Source: Propionibacteriaceae bacterium AM104-82
Lineage (GTDB): Bacteria > Actinomycetota > Actinomycetes > Propionibacteriales > Propionibacteriaceae
Assembly (NCBI GenBank): GCA_027658995.1
Contig: JAQDQK010000001.1
Location: 1-64,000, forward strand
Direction: 5' to 3'
DNA: 64,000 nucleotides
The notes beneath the pieces are model-generated. The model was not told where the DNA came from. It saw nothing but the letters and a program-made list of their open reading frames with translations, and ran no database searches. Shown piece by piece: positions 1 to 7,220 of this stretch. The position numbers were made by a program, and so were the translations under genes. Numbering within the stretch: position 1 is the first letter of the stretch; each line of letters opens with the position of its first letter.

Positions 1-241
1 TAATTTCGGGTCACGCCGGCGCCGGAGCCGAATCCATCATCTCTGTGTAGCGCGGTGGCCCCGTGATCGTCCCGGACGTGGACGCGGCCACCGTGTGATC
101 TTTCGAGTGAACCTCTCACAGCACTCTCGAACGGAGTCATCACGATGACCGCTCCCCATGGGCTGACCCCGTGATGTAGGTCCAGTCGTTGTGGGAGTCG
201 TCTTGATGCTCGCTGCTGCGGGCAGGAAGACTGGTCTCATC

Positions 242-526
242 ATGACGAACACGAGGAAGCGGCACACGCCTGAGCAGGTCGTGCGCAAGCTCGGACAGGC
301 CGACCGGATGCTGGCCGATGGCGCGGACGTCGCGGCGGTGTGCCGCGAGCTGGGCGTGTCGGAACAGACGTACTACCGGTGGCGCAACCAGTACGGCGGG
401 CTCAAGGCCGACGACGCCAAGCGCCTCAAGGAGCTCGAGAAGCAGAACGCCACCCTCAAGCGTCTGCTCGCTGAAGCAGAGCTGGAGAAGGCGGCGCTGA
501 AGGAGCTGGCAGAGGGAAACTTCTAG
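242..526 (+). CDS. IS3-family transposase OrfA
   Basis: Small DNA-binding subunit of the insertion sequence (94 aa). It begins MTNTRKRHTPEQVVRKLGQA, has a helix-turn-helix (VAAVCRELGVSEQTYYRW), and ends in a leucine-rich coiled coil (LKELEKQNATLKRLLAEAEL) typical of IS3 OrfA. The ATG at 242 is preferred over the upstream in-frame start at 191 because family members begin at this point. The end of the gene contains the heptamer G GGA AAC immediately before the stop codon, so part of the product should continue into OrfB. Confidence 0.9.
   Translation: MTNTRKRHTPEQVVRKLGQADRMLADGADVAAVCRELGVSEQTYYRWRNQYGGLKADDAKRLKELEKQNATLKRLLAEAELEKAALKELAEGNF
514..520 (+). promoter_or_regulatory. -1 ribosomal frameshift site (GGGAAAC)
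   Basis: The sequence G GGA AAC fits the X XXY YYZ slippery heptamer in the orfA frame and is followed one codon later by the orfA stop (TAG, 524-526). Slippage by -1 gives GGG AAA and reads on through 527-576 without a stop into the orfB frame (LLGPGRRRAAVDHLKRKPR...VSERMACRL). IS3 elements are known to make their OrfAB transposase this way. The downstream stimulatory structure was not modelled. Confidence 0.75.
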
Positions 527-576
527 GCCCGGGCAGGAGGCGCGCCGCCGTCGATCACCTCAAGCGCAAGCCGCGG

Positions 577-1389
577 GTGAGCGAGCGGATGGCGTGCCGG
601 CTGACCGGGCTATCCAGGTCCGCCTACCGGCGCACCCTCAAGGCCGATACCGTCGCCGACCCCGACGCCGCCTTGCGTGACTGGCTGCGCGCGTGGGCGA
701 AGAAGCACCCCCGCTGGGGCTATCGGCGCGCGTACCACGACGTCCGCGGCGAGGGCTGGCAGGTCAACCACAAGAAGATCCAGCGGCTATGGCGCGAGGA
801 AGGCCTACGCGTGCCCCAGCGACGTCGCCGTAAGCGCATCGGCTCCTCGACCGCGGACGCCCCCAAGGCGTGCGCCCCGAACGTGGTGTGGGCCATCGAC
901 TTCCAGTTCGACGTCGACGAGGCCGGGCGTCCGATCAAGATCGCGTCGATCGTGGACGAGCACACCCGGGTCTGCCTCGGCGGCCTCGTGGAACGCTCCA
1001 TCACCGCCGACCGTCTCACCGACCATCTCGACGACCTCGTCAAGCTGCACGGCCCGCCCGCGGTCCTCAGAAGCGACAACGGGCCCGAGTTCATCAGCCA
1101 GGCGATCGCCGACTGGGCCGGCACCCGCACCGGCTTGTCGTACATCCCGCCCGGCTCGCCGTGGCTCAACGGCTACGTCGAGTCGTTCAACTCCCGCCTG
1201 CGCGACGAGTGCTTGAACATCAACAGCTTCTACTCACTGCTGCACGCCCAGGTCGTCATCGGCGACTGGAAGGTCGAGTACAACACCGTGCGACGCCACT
1301 CGGCGCTGGGCTACCTCACCCCGGCCGACTATGCTCGCCACTGCACACACGAAATGGAACCCGACGACTCACACAGAGACCGGACCTAA
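577..1389 (+). CDS. IS3-family transposase OrfB (DDE integrase domain)
   Basis: Catalytic half of the transposase, probably made as a fusion with OrfA by the -1 frameshift at 514-520; the GTG at 577 is only the first start codon in the frame. It has the HTH_21 segment ([20 protein letters not shown]) and an rve integrase core with DDE residues: D in [11 protein letters not shown] in LRSDNGPEF, and E in [15 protein letters not shown]. The C-terminus has the usual [18 protein letters not shown]. The length, 270 aa, is normal for the family. No internal damage is visible, so the element may still be active. Confidence 0.92.
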   Translation: MSERMACRLTGLSRSAYRRTLKADTVADPDAALRDWLRAWAKKHPRWGYRRAYHDVRGEGWQVNHKKIQRLWREEGLRVPQRRRRKRIGSSTADAPKACAPNVVWAIDFQFDVDEAGRPIKIASIVDEHTRVCLGGLVERSITADRLTDHLDDLVKLHGPPAVLRSDNGPEFISQAIADWAGTRTGLSYIPPGSPWLNGYVESFNSRLRDECLNINSFYSLLHAQVVIGDWKVEYNTVRRHSALGYLTPADYARHCTHEMEPDDSHRDRT

Positions 1390-1391
1390 CA

Positions 1392-2911
1392 ACGGGGGCG
1401 GCCCAGACCGCTAAACGACTGCAGAGCTCATGGTCTCGGGTGGCGAGAAGCCTTACGGCCCAAGGTCCAACCTTGGTGCCCATCGGAACAATGCTGAGCG
1501 CGTCGACAAACGCTTGCTTGTCCTCGTCGTCGCCGGCCCACGCCCATCCAAGCTCACGAAGTACGGCTGCTTCAGTGACTCCCTCAACGAGCAGAACGCG
1601 ATTGGCAAACAACGCAGCCGATCGGCTGGCGTCCAGGTGCAACCTCGCCTTCCGTAGAACCTCGTCTCGTGCCGTGAGTGGAATATCGGCGACAGCCCGC
1701 GCGATAGGGCGGCCCAGCTTGTCGTGGCGGATAATGATCAGCTCGGTCGGGTCGCAGGAGGTGATGATGTCGGTTGCGTGGCTGGACAGGATGACTTGGA
1801 GTTCAGGACGGAGTTCCACCTGACGCCGCAGGTACCGCACCAGCGAGTGCTGCAGCTGCGGGTGCAGATGGGCCTCGGGCTCCTCAATGAGAAGGGTCAC
1901 GTGGAACGCACTGTCCGGGAAGAACGAGTCCTCGACACTCTCGCTCTCGGCCCTCGCCTGGGCCAGAACACGGTCAGCTTCGGCAAGATCCTCCTCAGTT
2001 GGCTCGGACGGCGTAACTGCCAGCGGGGCCTCGTCCGGCGCTGGGCCGACGGGGTGACCCCGGGGTGCCTCTGCGGCAGCTGCTGCTATCTCGGTGGCGT
2101 CGGGGATGGCGGCAAGCGTGACCGCTATGTGAAGCAGGTTCACATAGCCAAGGGCAACGATCTCCAAGGGCAGCGCGCCGACGCGACCCTCGATGGTGGC
2201 GAGCATTAGCTCCAGCACTCTAGCCAGGTAGCGGTCATCGACTACCTGACCGCGAATGTAGGCCCAGTTGCGCGACACGCCGGCCGAGAGAGCCCGGAGC
2301 TTGTCGCCCACCCGAGCTTCCAGCCCGTCGAGAACCTCGTGCGTCGCGAGCTGTTCGAGCAGTCGGGACGCGTGCGCTCGCAGGTCCGACAAATCGCGGC
2401 CGCGGCCGCGGTTCTGCTGCTGCGCACGCAGGAGTTCCACCAAGACTCGGGTCTTGCGCCGCGAAAGCTCATCGAGCGGGTTGCGCCACGCTGGCAGGTG
2501 CACGAGCAGGATCTTGTCCTCAACCCCGCTCACGGACGCTGACAGGACTTTGGTCGTTATGCTCCCCATACTCCGGTGCAAGGTTCGCGCCCAGTCCGCC
2601 GCGACTGTACCCGGCACCGAACGGCCGCTCTGTAACTGTAGCTGGAGGCCAAGCGGACCTTCCTTCGCTGCATCCGCCTCAAACCTGTAGGCCACCTCGA
2701 TGTCCCGGTCGCCCGGTCCGAGGGCAGCAGCCGAGTGGCGCGGCAAGTGTGGGAACCGCTGTGGGTGGCCCAAGTACACCGCGTCGCTGAACGTGGTCTT
2801 TCCACCACCATTCGCGCCTGCGATCACCGCGAACCGCCCGGGAAGCGACACCTCCAATGGGTGGTCGACCGAGCCCCGCAAGCCCCGCACTCGCACACGG
2901 CTCAAGTACAC
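1392..2911 (-). pseudogene. OLD-like ATPase/TOPRIM nuclease, 3' end cut off by IS3
   Basis: An ABC/SMC-type ATPase of the OLD nuclease class. Walker A is GANGGGKTT near residue 35, the Walker B segment is [15 protein letters not shown], and a switch follows ([10 protein letters not shown]). A TOPRIM start follows ([16 protein letters not shown]). The frame runs into the inserted element at 1391, right after [21 protein letters not shown]. In relatives the DxD metal-binding part of TOPRIM would come next, so the nuclease is probably dead. The last ~25 codons of the open frame belong to the element. The GTG at 2911 is the likely start because GGGAGG lies 7 nt upstream; an in-frame start at 2938 lacks this. 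Such proteins act in phage defence, alone or with a helicase. It is divergent from the AbiTii-like gene. Confidence 0.8.
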
Positions 2912-3057
2912 AGAACACCCTCCCGGAACGGGCGGCATCCAACGGCCGCGTCACCACTGATGCGAGCCTAGCGAAAGTCCACCGGCTCAACCGCTTGAAC
3001 TGGCTTCGACGACTGGATCGAGTCGAACGTGTGTGAGCCTGGAGACAGCTGAGTCGA

Positions 3058-3063
3058 TAGCCT
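3058..3063 (+). promoter_or_regulatory. Probable -10 box for a leaderless AbiTii-like mRNA
   Basis: TAGCCT fits the TANNNT -10 consensus and lies 6 nt before the GTG at 3070. No Shine-Dalgarno sequence is visible in front of that GTG. The arrangement matches leaderless transcripts, which are common in actinobacteria. The region 2912-3069 between the divergent genes should also hold the promoter of the minus-strand ATPase gene. Confidence 0.45.
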
Positions 3064-3069
3064 TAGCGG

Positions 3070-4134
3070 GTGCCTGACGTTGACCGCGCATCGAACCTTG
3101 TCCAGGAGACGCTGGACCAGTTTGATGCGCCCGGCATGACGGTCGCTGCGCTCACGCGGCGTTGTCAGCGGATCGCATCCTTGCGGGGCGATGGTGTGGC
3201 GCTCTCCTGGTTGACGATGGAGTCGACTGATGTAGCCAACCAGTTCACGAACCAGTCAGAAGCCTCACGAGCCTCGCGTGAGTCCCTGGCGGCGCGCCTG
3301 CTCACGACGATCCCAGGCGACGAGGCCAACGCGAAGTGGACTGCGGAATACGACGGCTACATCAGTCGGCGGCGGACGGAGTCTGGCGCGCAGGAGGCGA
3401 ACCTTCGCAGCGTTCAACAGATCGAGGAGTTGGCGCAGACGCTGCGGGAGCAGGAGGCTGCGACACTCATCTCGCCGCCTCCGGGGATGCACAGCTACGA
3501 CCTCGGCAAGCACGTGTCCGACCAGGAACGGGCTCGTACGCAGCTTGTCGCATCGCGCATGACGCTTGAGAATGTGCTTGCCCGCATCAAGGCCCGGCTC
3601 TGGGAGTTCTTGACCGAAACCGAGTACGAACTCACGTTCGGCGAGGCTACAGCGGAGACCTTTCACCGACTGAGGGCGTACGTCGACAAGCAGCTCACGA
3701 CGATATCGCCACCGGCTCTTGAGCAATTTCAGACCGCCTACCGGCGGCTGAAGGACGGCGGCGACGAAGACCGAGCGCACGCCTTGACGTCCTGTCGGCG
3801 AGTGCTGAAAACGTTGGCGGACCAGCTCTATCCGGCCAGGTCAGAACCAGTGACGGGCGTCGACGGGAAGTCCCATCGGCTCGACGATGCGGCGTTTGTG
3901 AACCGGCTCTTGCAGTACGTAGCCGAGACGGTCGGCAAGCATGAGAACGGCGCCGTAGTGCAGGCTGCACTCAAAGATGTCGACGCACGGCTCCGCGCGC
4001 TGAACGATCTCGCAAGCAAGGGCGTGCACGGCGACGTGACCACGTACGAAGTCGACACGTGCGTCGTTCAGACATACCTGGTCGTCGCGGATCTGCTGCG
4101 CATCCGTGAACGTGCCGCTCCGACGGGCGACTAG
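3070..4134 (+). CDS. AbiTii-like abortive-infection protein
   Basis: 354 aa, no membrane segments. The first ~60 residues (LVQETLDQFDAPGMTVAAL, then TRRCQRIASLRGD) resemble the AbiTii N-terminal domain found in abortive-infection proteins. The middle is charged and probably helical. The end (ALNDLASKGVHGDVTTYEVD, then TCVVQTYLVVADLL) resembles the HEPN-like tail of other predicted defence proteins. The start is a GTG without a ribosome-binding site but with a fitting -10 box, so it is probably leaderless. Its divergent neighbour is an OLD-like nuclease gene, which suggests a small defence cluster. The family call comes from recognising sequence patterns and is moderately sure; the activity is unknown. 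Confidence 0.6.
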   Translation: MPDVDRASNLVQETLDQFDAPGMTVAALTRRCQRIASLRGDGVALSWLTMESTDVANQFTNQSEASRASRESLAARLLTTIPGDEANAKWTAEYDGYISRRRTESGAQEANLRSVQQIEELAQTLREQEAATLISPPPGMHSYDLGKHVSDQERARTQLVASRMTLENVLARIKARLWEFLTETEYELTFGEATAETFHRLRAYVDKQLTTISPPALEQFQTAYRRLKDGGDEDRAHALTSCRRVLKTLADQLYPARSEPVTGVDGKSHRLDDAAFVNRLLQYVAETVGKHENGAVVQAALKDVDARLRALNDLASKGVHGDVTTYEVDTCVVQTYLVVADLLRIRERAAPTGD

Positions 4135-4156
4135 GCGTGACGGAACAGATTCAGGA

Positions 4157-4468
4157 CTACGCTGTGCCGGAGTAGCCTCCGAGGTGCTGGCGTTGCGTCA
4201 TGGGGTCGCGGTAGAAGTCGGCGACGGCGTTGACTCTCTCGTCGAAGCTGGTGGTTCCTTCAAGCCTGTACTCCCGCCCGTTGTGGGGGTGGATGCCGGT
4301 CGCGAAGTAGAACAAGGTGTGACCCTTGCCGAGATGGGCTTCGACCCAGCCAATGACCTGCCCTTCTGCGCGAACCTCCCAGCGAGGTTCTTCGCTGCGT
4401 CGGAGGGTGGCCGGCGGCAGCCTGTGAACTGTGACGTGGCTGGTGTCTACCTTCTGATCCGATGTCAT
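4157..4468 (-). CDS. Small conserved hypothetical protein
   Basis: 103 aa, soluble, not recognised. The central part (WEVRAEGQVIGWVEAHLGKG, then HTLFYFATGIHPH, then REYRLEGTTSFDERVNAVAD) has the varied composition of a real protein, with alternating hydrophobic residues suggesting a small beta-rich fold. A good ribosome-binding site (AAGGAG, 10 nt before the ATG) supports this strand and start over the opposite-strand frame. It stands alone between the AbiTii-like gene (convergent, 22 bp apart) and the dprA-like gene (divergent). Three copies of a 13-bp repeat lie just upstream. No function can be inferred. Confidence 0.6.
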   Translation of the reverse strand: MTSDQKVDTSHVTVHRLPPATLRRSEEPRWEVRAEGQVIGWVEAHLGKGHTLFYFATGIHPHNGREYRLEGTTSFDERVNAVADFYRDPMTQRQHLGGYSGTA

Positions 4469-4484
4469 GACGACTTCTCTCCTT

Positions 4485-4518
4485 GGGGACTCTCCCTGGG
4501 GACTCTCCCTGGGGACTC
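4485..4518. repeat. 13-bp tandem repeat upstream of 4157-4468 gene
   Basis: The unit GGGGACTCTCCCT occurs at 4485-4497 and 4498-4510, followed by a partial copy (GGGGACTC, 4511-4518). It lies directly upstream of the ribosome-binding site of the minus-strand gene, so it would be in its 5' UTR or promoter. It could be a regulator site or simple slippage; nothing decides between these. Confidence 0.7.
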
Positions 4519-4641
4519 ACTACGCAACTCAGTATCGAACACACGTTCGAGTCGTTGAGTGTAGCTTGACGCGGACCGCTGGGGAAGGCCGCTGGATGGT
4601 GCCGTGCGCACCTTCTCGGTGACGATCACCGAGAGGAACCG

Positions 4642-5649
4642 ATGATGGATGGTCTGAGTGACGTGGCCCGTGACGAGCGGACGGCACGGATCGCGTTGTC
4701 GATGCTTGTTGAGCCGAACGATCCGGTGACCGGCCGGTTGGTGGCGCATCTGGGCGCCGTCAAGACGCTGTGGCTTGCTGAGCGCGACGATGCTGTGGTG
4801 GGTCTGCGTCCGCTGAATGCCCAGGTGTGGCGCGACCATCTCACTCGGCTCGACGTTCAGCAGCTAGCCGGACGTATCGACCAGGTACAGCAGCTGGGGT
4901 TCGGCGTCCTCATCCCCGGAGATCGGGACTGGCCCGCTGCCCTCAACGATCTCGGCGACTTTGCCCCGTATGTGTTGTGGACGCGTGGTGCATCCTCGTT
5001 CTTGTCCCGTCCACTGCCCGACCAAGTGACGATCACCGGAGCGCGGGCGGCGACATCCTATGGGGAGCACGTCGCCGGCGAACTCGCGGGCGCTGTCGCT
5101 CGCGATGAGCGCGTGGTCGTGGCGGGTGGAGCCTATGGGATCGAGGGCGCTGCTCATCGCGCCGTCCTGGCAGCCGGGGGAGACACCATCGCTGTTCTTC
5201 CCTGCGGTGTTGACCGGCTCTACCCGACCGGTCACAGCGACCTCCTCGAACGAGTCGCTGATGTCGGTCTCCTCGTCAGCGAACTGCCGCCGGGTACTAC
5301 GCCGACGAGACACCGGTTCATGGCCCGGGCGCGGATCATGGCCGCATTGTCGTCGGCAACGGTGATCGTGGAGGCCGCTTGGCGTTCGGGTTCGCTGGCG
5401 GTGGCGCATCGGGCTCAGGAGCTGGGACGCGCCGTCGGTGCTGTGCCCGGTCCGGTGACGAGCGCCACGAGCGTCGGCACGCACGGTCTCTTGCGCGAGG
5501 GGACCGCATCGCTGGTGGCAGACTCCTCAGACCTCGCTGTCCTACTCGAACACAACCCGGATGCCGGCTCATCGAGGTCGATCGCCCGCGAGCCGCTCGA
5601 TGCAGCTCAGATCCGGGATCGGCAGACAGATTCGTCACGGACGCTGTAG
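4642..5649 (+). CDS. dprA: DprA/Smf-like DNA-processing protein
   Basis: 335 aa with the Rossmann-like DprA core from about residue 130: GARAATSYGEHVAGELA, GGAYGIEGAAHRAVL, AVLPCGVDRLYP, and RIMAALSSATVIVEAAWRSG. In the family this fold binds single-stranded DNA and loads RecA during natural transformation. The N-terminal ~110 residues fit the helical part of DprA. Copies like this are frequent on actinobacterial mobile elements, where they may handle the incoming strand after conjugation. The ATGATG at 4642 has GAGAGGA 7 nt upstream. It is transcribed alone, away from the preceding minus-strand gene. Whether it serves the relaxase at 10.6-14.2 kb is inference. Confidence 0.85.
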   Translation: MMDGLSDVARDERTARIALSMLVEPNDPVTGRLVAHLGAVKTLWLAERDDAVVGLRPLNAQVWRDHLTRLDVQQLAGRIDQVQQLGFGVLIPGDRDWPAALNDLGDFAPYVLWTRGASSFLSRPLPDQVTITGARAATSYGEHVAGELAGAVARDERVVVAGGAYGIEGAAHRAVLAAGGDTIAVLPCGVDRLYPTGHSDLLERVADVGLLVSELPPGTTPTRHRFMARARIMAALSSATVIVEAAWRSGSLAVAHRAQELGRAVGAVPGPVTSATSVGTHGLLREGTASLVADSSDLAVLLEHNPDAGSSRSIAREPLDAAQIRDRQTDSSRTL

Positions 5650-5729
5650 TCCACCGCCCGATGCACGGCGGACCTCTCCCAGCAGGCCGCTCGGATTACA
5701 GCGGCTTGCTTGTGCTGCCTCTGCGGGGT

Positions 5730-6107
5730 TCAGTGGATGGTCCGGCCGACTTGGGCCGTGCTGCCGGCTAGCTCGGTGTTGCTCTGCTGGTGCTGGCGGC
5801 GTGCGCTACGCTCTCGGACTCGGGCTCCCACGAGTAGTGCGACGCTGACCGGGCCGATCAAGATCATCTTGAAGGCGTTCCAGATGCAGACGAGGACGAT
5901 GAGGTGGACCCAGCCAGGGCCACCGTTTTCGATCACGGTGGTGCACCAGTAGGCCACCATCAGATACGGCGCGGCGAGCAGCATGGCAGGCACCCCCCAC
6001 TTCAAGCCCTGCCGGGTGCGGATCAGATCGAGCACGATGTTGCTCGGCATGTACCGACGCAGGAAGTAGCGGGTCTCGACGCTTGCGGTCCATAGAAGGC
6101 CGATCAT
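5730..6107 (-). CDS. Small membrane protein, unknown
   Basis: 125 aa with two clear hydrophobic segments (VPAMLLAAPYLMVAYWC and VHLIVLVCIWNAFKMILIG). A conserved-looking soluble start precedes them (ETRYFLRRYMPSNIVLDLIR). The ATG at 6107 is chosen because GAGGAG lies 7 nt upstream and because the longer open frame above it reads as low-complexity arginine/serine sequence. Proteins of this form occur on actinobacterial mobile elements next to conjugation genes. I do not recognise a named family. It probably sits in the cytoplasmic membrane with a basic tail (RVRERSARRQHQQ) inside. Confidence 0.65.
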   Translation of the reverse strand: MIGLLWTASVETRYFLRRYMPSNIVLDLIRTRQGLKWGVPAMLLAAPYLMVAYWCTTVIENGGPGWVHLIVLVCIWNAFKMILIGPVSVALLVGARVRERSARRQHQQSNTELAGSTAQVGRTIH

Positions 6108-6413
6108 GGCGGGGCTCCTCTCAGCGCATGAACATCTCGTGAGACGGTGCGTGGAGAGTGACCGGAAGGTCTGCCGCGAGCGGCCCAAAGGGAAGGAGAA
6201 ATCCGCCTCACGGTCCAGGCTACGCCACGCCGGCTGCGCATGGAAGGTCCACGATGGACTGTCAACCACACTCGGCGGTGCGTCCCGCCCTATCCCGGCC
6301 GACCAACACGGACGCCCACGCATGGCGGCCTGGCGCGATTGCGGGCTGTGTGGGGGTTGCTGCCGATTGGTTGAGTTTGATCCGACCGGCCCGTTGCCTC
6401 GGAATGTCTTCTC
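6108..6413. other. Gene-free stretch
   Basis: About 300 bp between two minus-strand genes. Apart from the ribosome-binding site of the 5730-6107 gene at its left edge, I see no convincing gene, hairpin or repeat. A short Cys-rich frame on the + strand (CGLCGGCCRL, about 6320-6417) is open but has no ribosome-binding site. Confidence 0.5.
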
Positions 6414-7220
6414 CTAGCTCGCGGTGACCGTTGCTACGTCTAGACGCCGGTGGATGACCGAGAGAGTGCCGAGGACGTCGAGGGCGTCTTGTTCGGACAG
6501 AGACCACTCGATCCGTGGCTCGTGCGCTGCGGGGTTGCGGAATGCGCTGAACAGTCCTTTGGCGAGGTTGGCGAGGCCGAGTTGTTCGTCACGTTGTGTT
6601 CGCGTTCCTAGCGGGTTGATGCGTAGCCGAGGAGAGCTGCCGGCCATTGTTGCTTCCACCAGGCCGTAGCCATCACCATCGACACCAGTCAACTGCCGCA
6701 GCCTGCTGCCAAGGCCCTTGATGGCTTCGAACACAGCTTCGTAGTAGTCCTTTCTTAGTAGTTCTGGACGGCAGTAGGCGAGGACCTCGGGATGAGCGCC
6801 TCGGTGTTGGAGAAGGCCGCGAAGGTGCTCGGTTCGAGCTTGAGCCTCGTCTGTGGTTCGGGCCTGACTTGTGCGACCAACGCGCCCATCGTCGCGGACC
6901 TGCAGCGCAACGAGTGAGAGTGCTTGGTTCAGCTGGTCGCGGGTCTGACGCGCTGCATCCGCACGGTCAAGAGTTCGCTCCGGTCGCATCGATGCAGTGA
7001 TGAGCGCGATGAGGGCGTTGCCGGTCTGGGTATGCGCCTGGTTAGTGCTGACGGCGTGCGCAAGGCGTCGCCACTTGGTGTGGCCCTCACCTGGGTCGGT
7101 CCGGAGTGGGATTTCGGCCAGGATGCGTGTGAGTTCGGAGCCGCTATACAACTCAGCGACGATCTTGCATGTGTGCTCAAGGGTCCCGGCGGGAAATGGC
7201 GGATGCCGCGGGGTGGTCAT
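6414..7220 (-). CDS. TIGR02391-family (Hypoth_Ymh) protein
   Basis: 268 aa, soluble. The C-terminal part has the pattern of the Ymh/TIGR02391 domain: YCRPELLRKDYYEAVFEAIK, then NLAKGLFSAFRNPAAHEP, then DALDVLGTLSVIHRRLD. This domain is found in predicted phage-defence loci; it is HEPN-like in its RNPxxHE segment, which suggests but does not prove a nuclease. The ATG at 7220 overlaps the stop of the helicase gene (ATGA), so the two are translated together. The longer open frame above 7220 lies inside the helicase gene. A second, diverged family member lies at 56692-57558. Confidence 0.8.
   Translation of the reverse strand: MTTPRHPPFPAGTLEHTCKIVAELYSGSELTRILAEIPLRTDPGEGHTKWRRLAHAVSTNQAHTQTGNALIALITASMRPERTLDRADAARQTRDQLNQALSLVALQVRDDGRVGRTSQARTTDEAQARTEHLRGLLQHRGAHPEVLAYCRPELLRKDYYEAVFEAIKGLGSRLRQLTGVDGDGYGLVEATMAGSSPRLRINPLGTRTQRDEQLGLANLAKGLFSAFRNPAAHEPRIEWSLSEQDALDVLGTLSVIHRRLDVATVTAS

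Larger units (their letters stand above)
175..1391 (+). mobile_element. IS3-family insertion sequence
   Basis: A complete-looking IS3-type element of about 1.2 kb. It carries a short HTH orfA and a DDE-integrase orfB in the -1 frame. Imperfect terminal inverted repeats of about 28 bp can be aligned: the left end reads TGTAGGTCC..GTC..TGTG.GAGTCGTC from 175, and the complement of the right end reads TGTTAGGTCC..GTC..TGTG.GAGTCGTC ending at 1391. The left end could also be 172, since it reads TGATGTAGG. I could not see a convincing target-site duplication. The right end abuts the reading frame of the minus-strand ATPase gene, which stops being homologous there, so the element interrupted that gene. 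Confidence 0.85.

Noticed and set aside
1-174. Left edge before the insertion sequence
   Set aside because: Checked for the missing TOPRIM end of the disrupted ATPase gene. No clear match could be read in any frame, so the lost part may be outside the window or deleted.
870-1823. + strand frame overlapping orfB and running past the insertion sequence
   Set aside because: Arg/Pro/His-rich out-of-frame shadow of the transposase gene.
6320-6417. Short + strand Cys-rich peptide (CGLCGGCCRL)
   Set aside because: Recalls the start of Cys-cluster proteins, but it is only about 30 codons, has no ribosome-binding site and ends at once.
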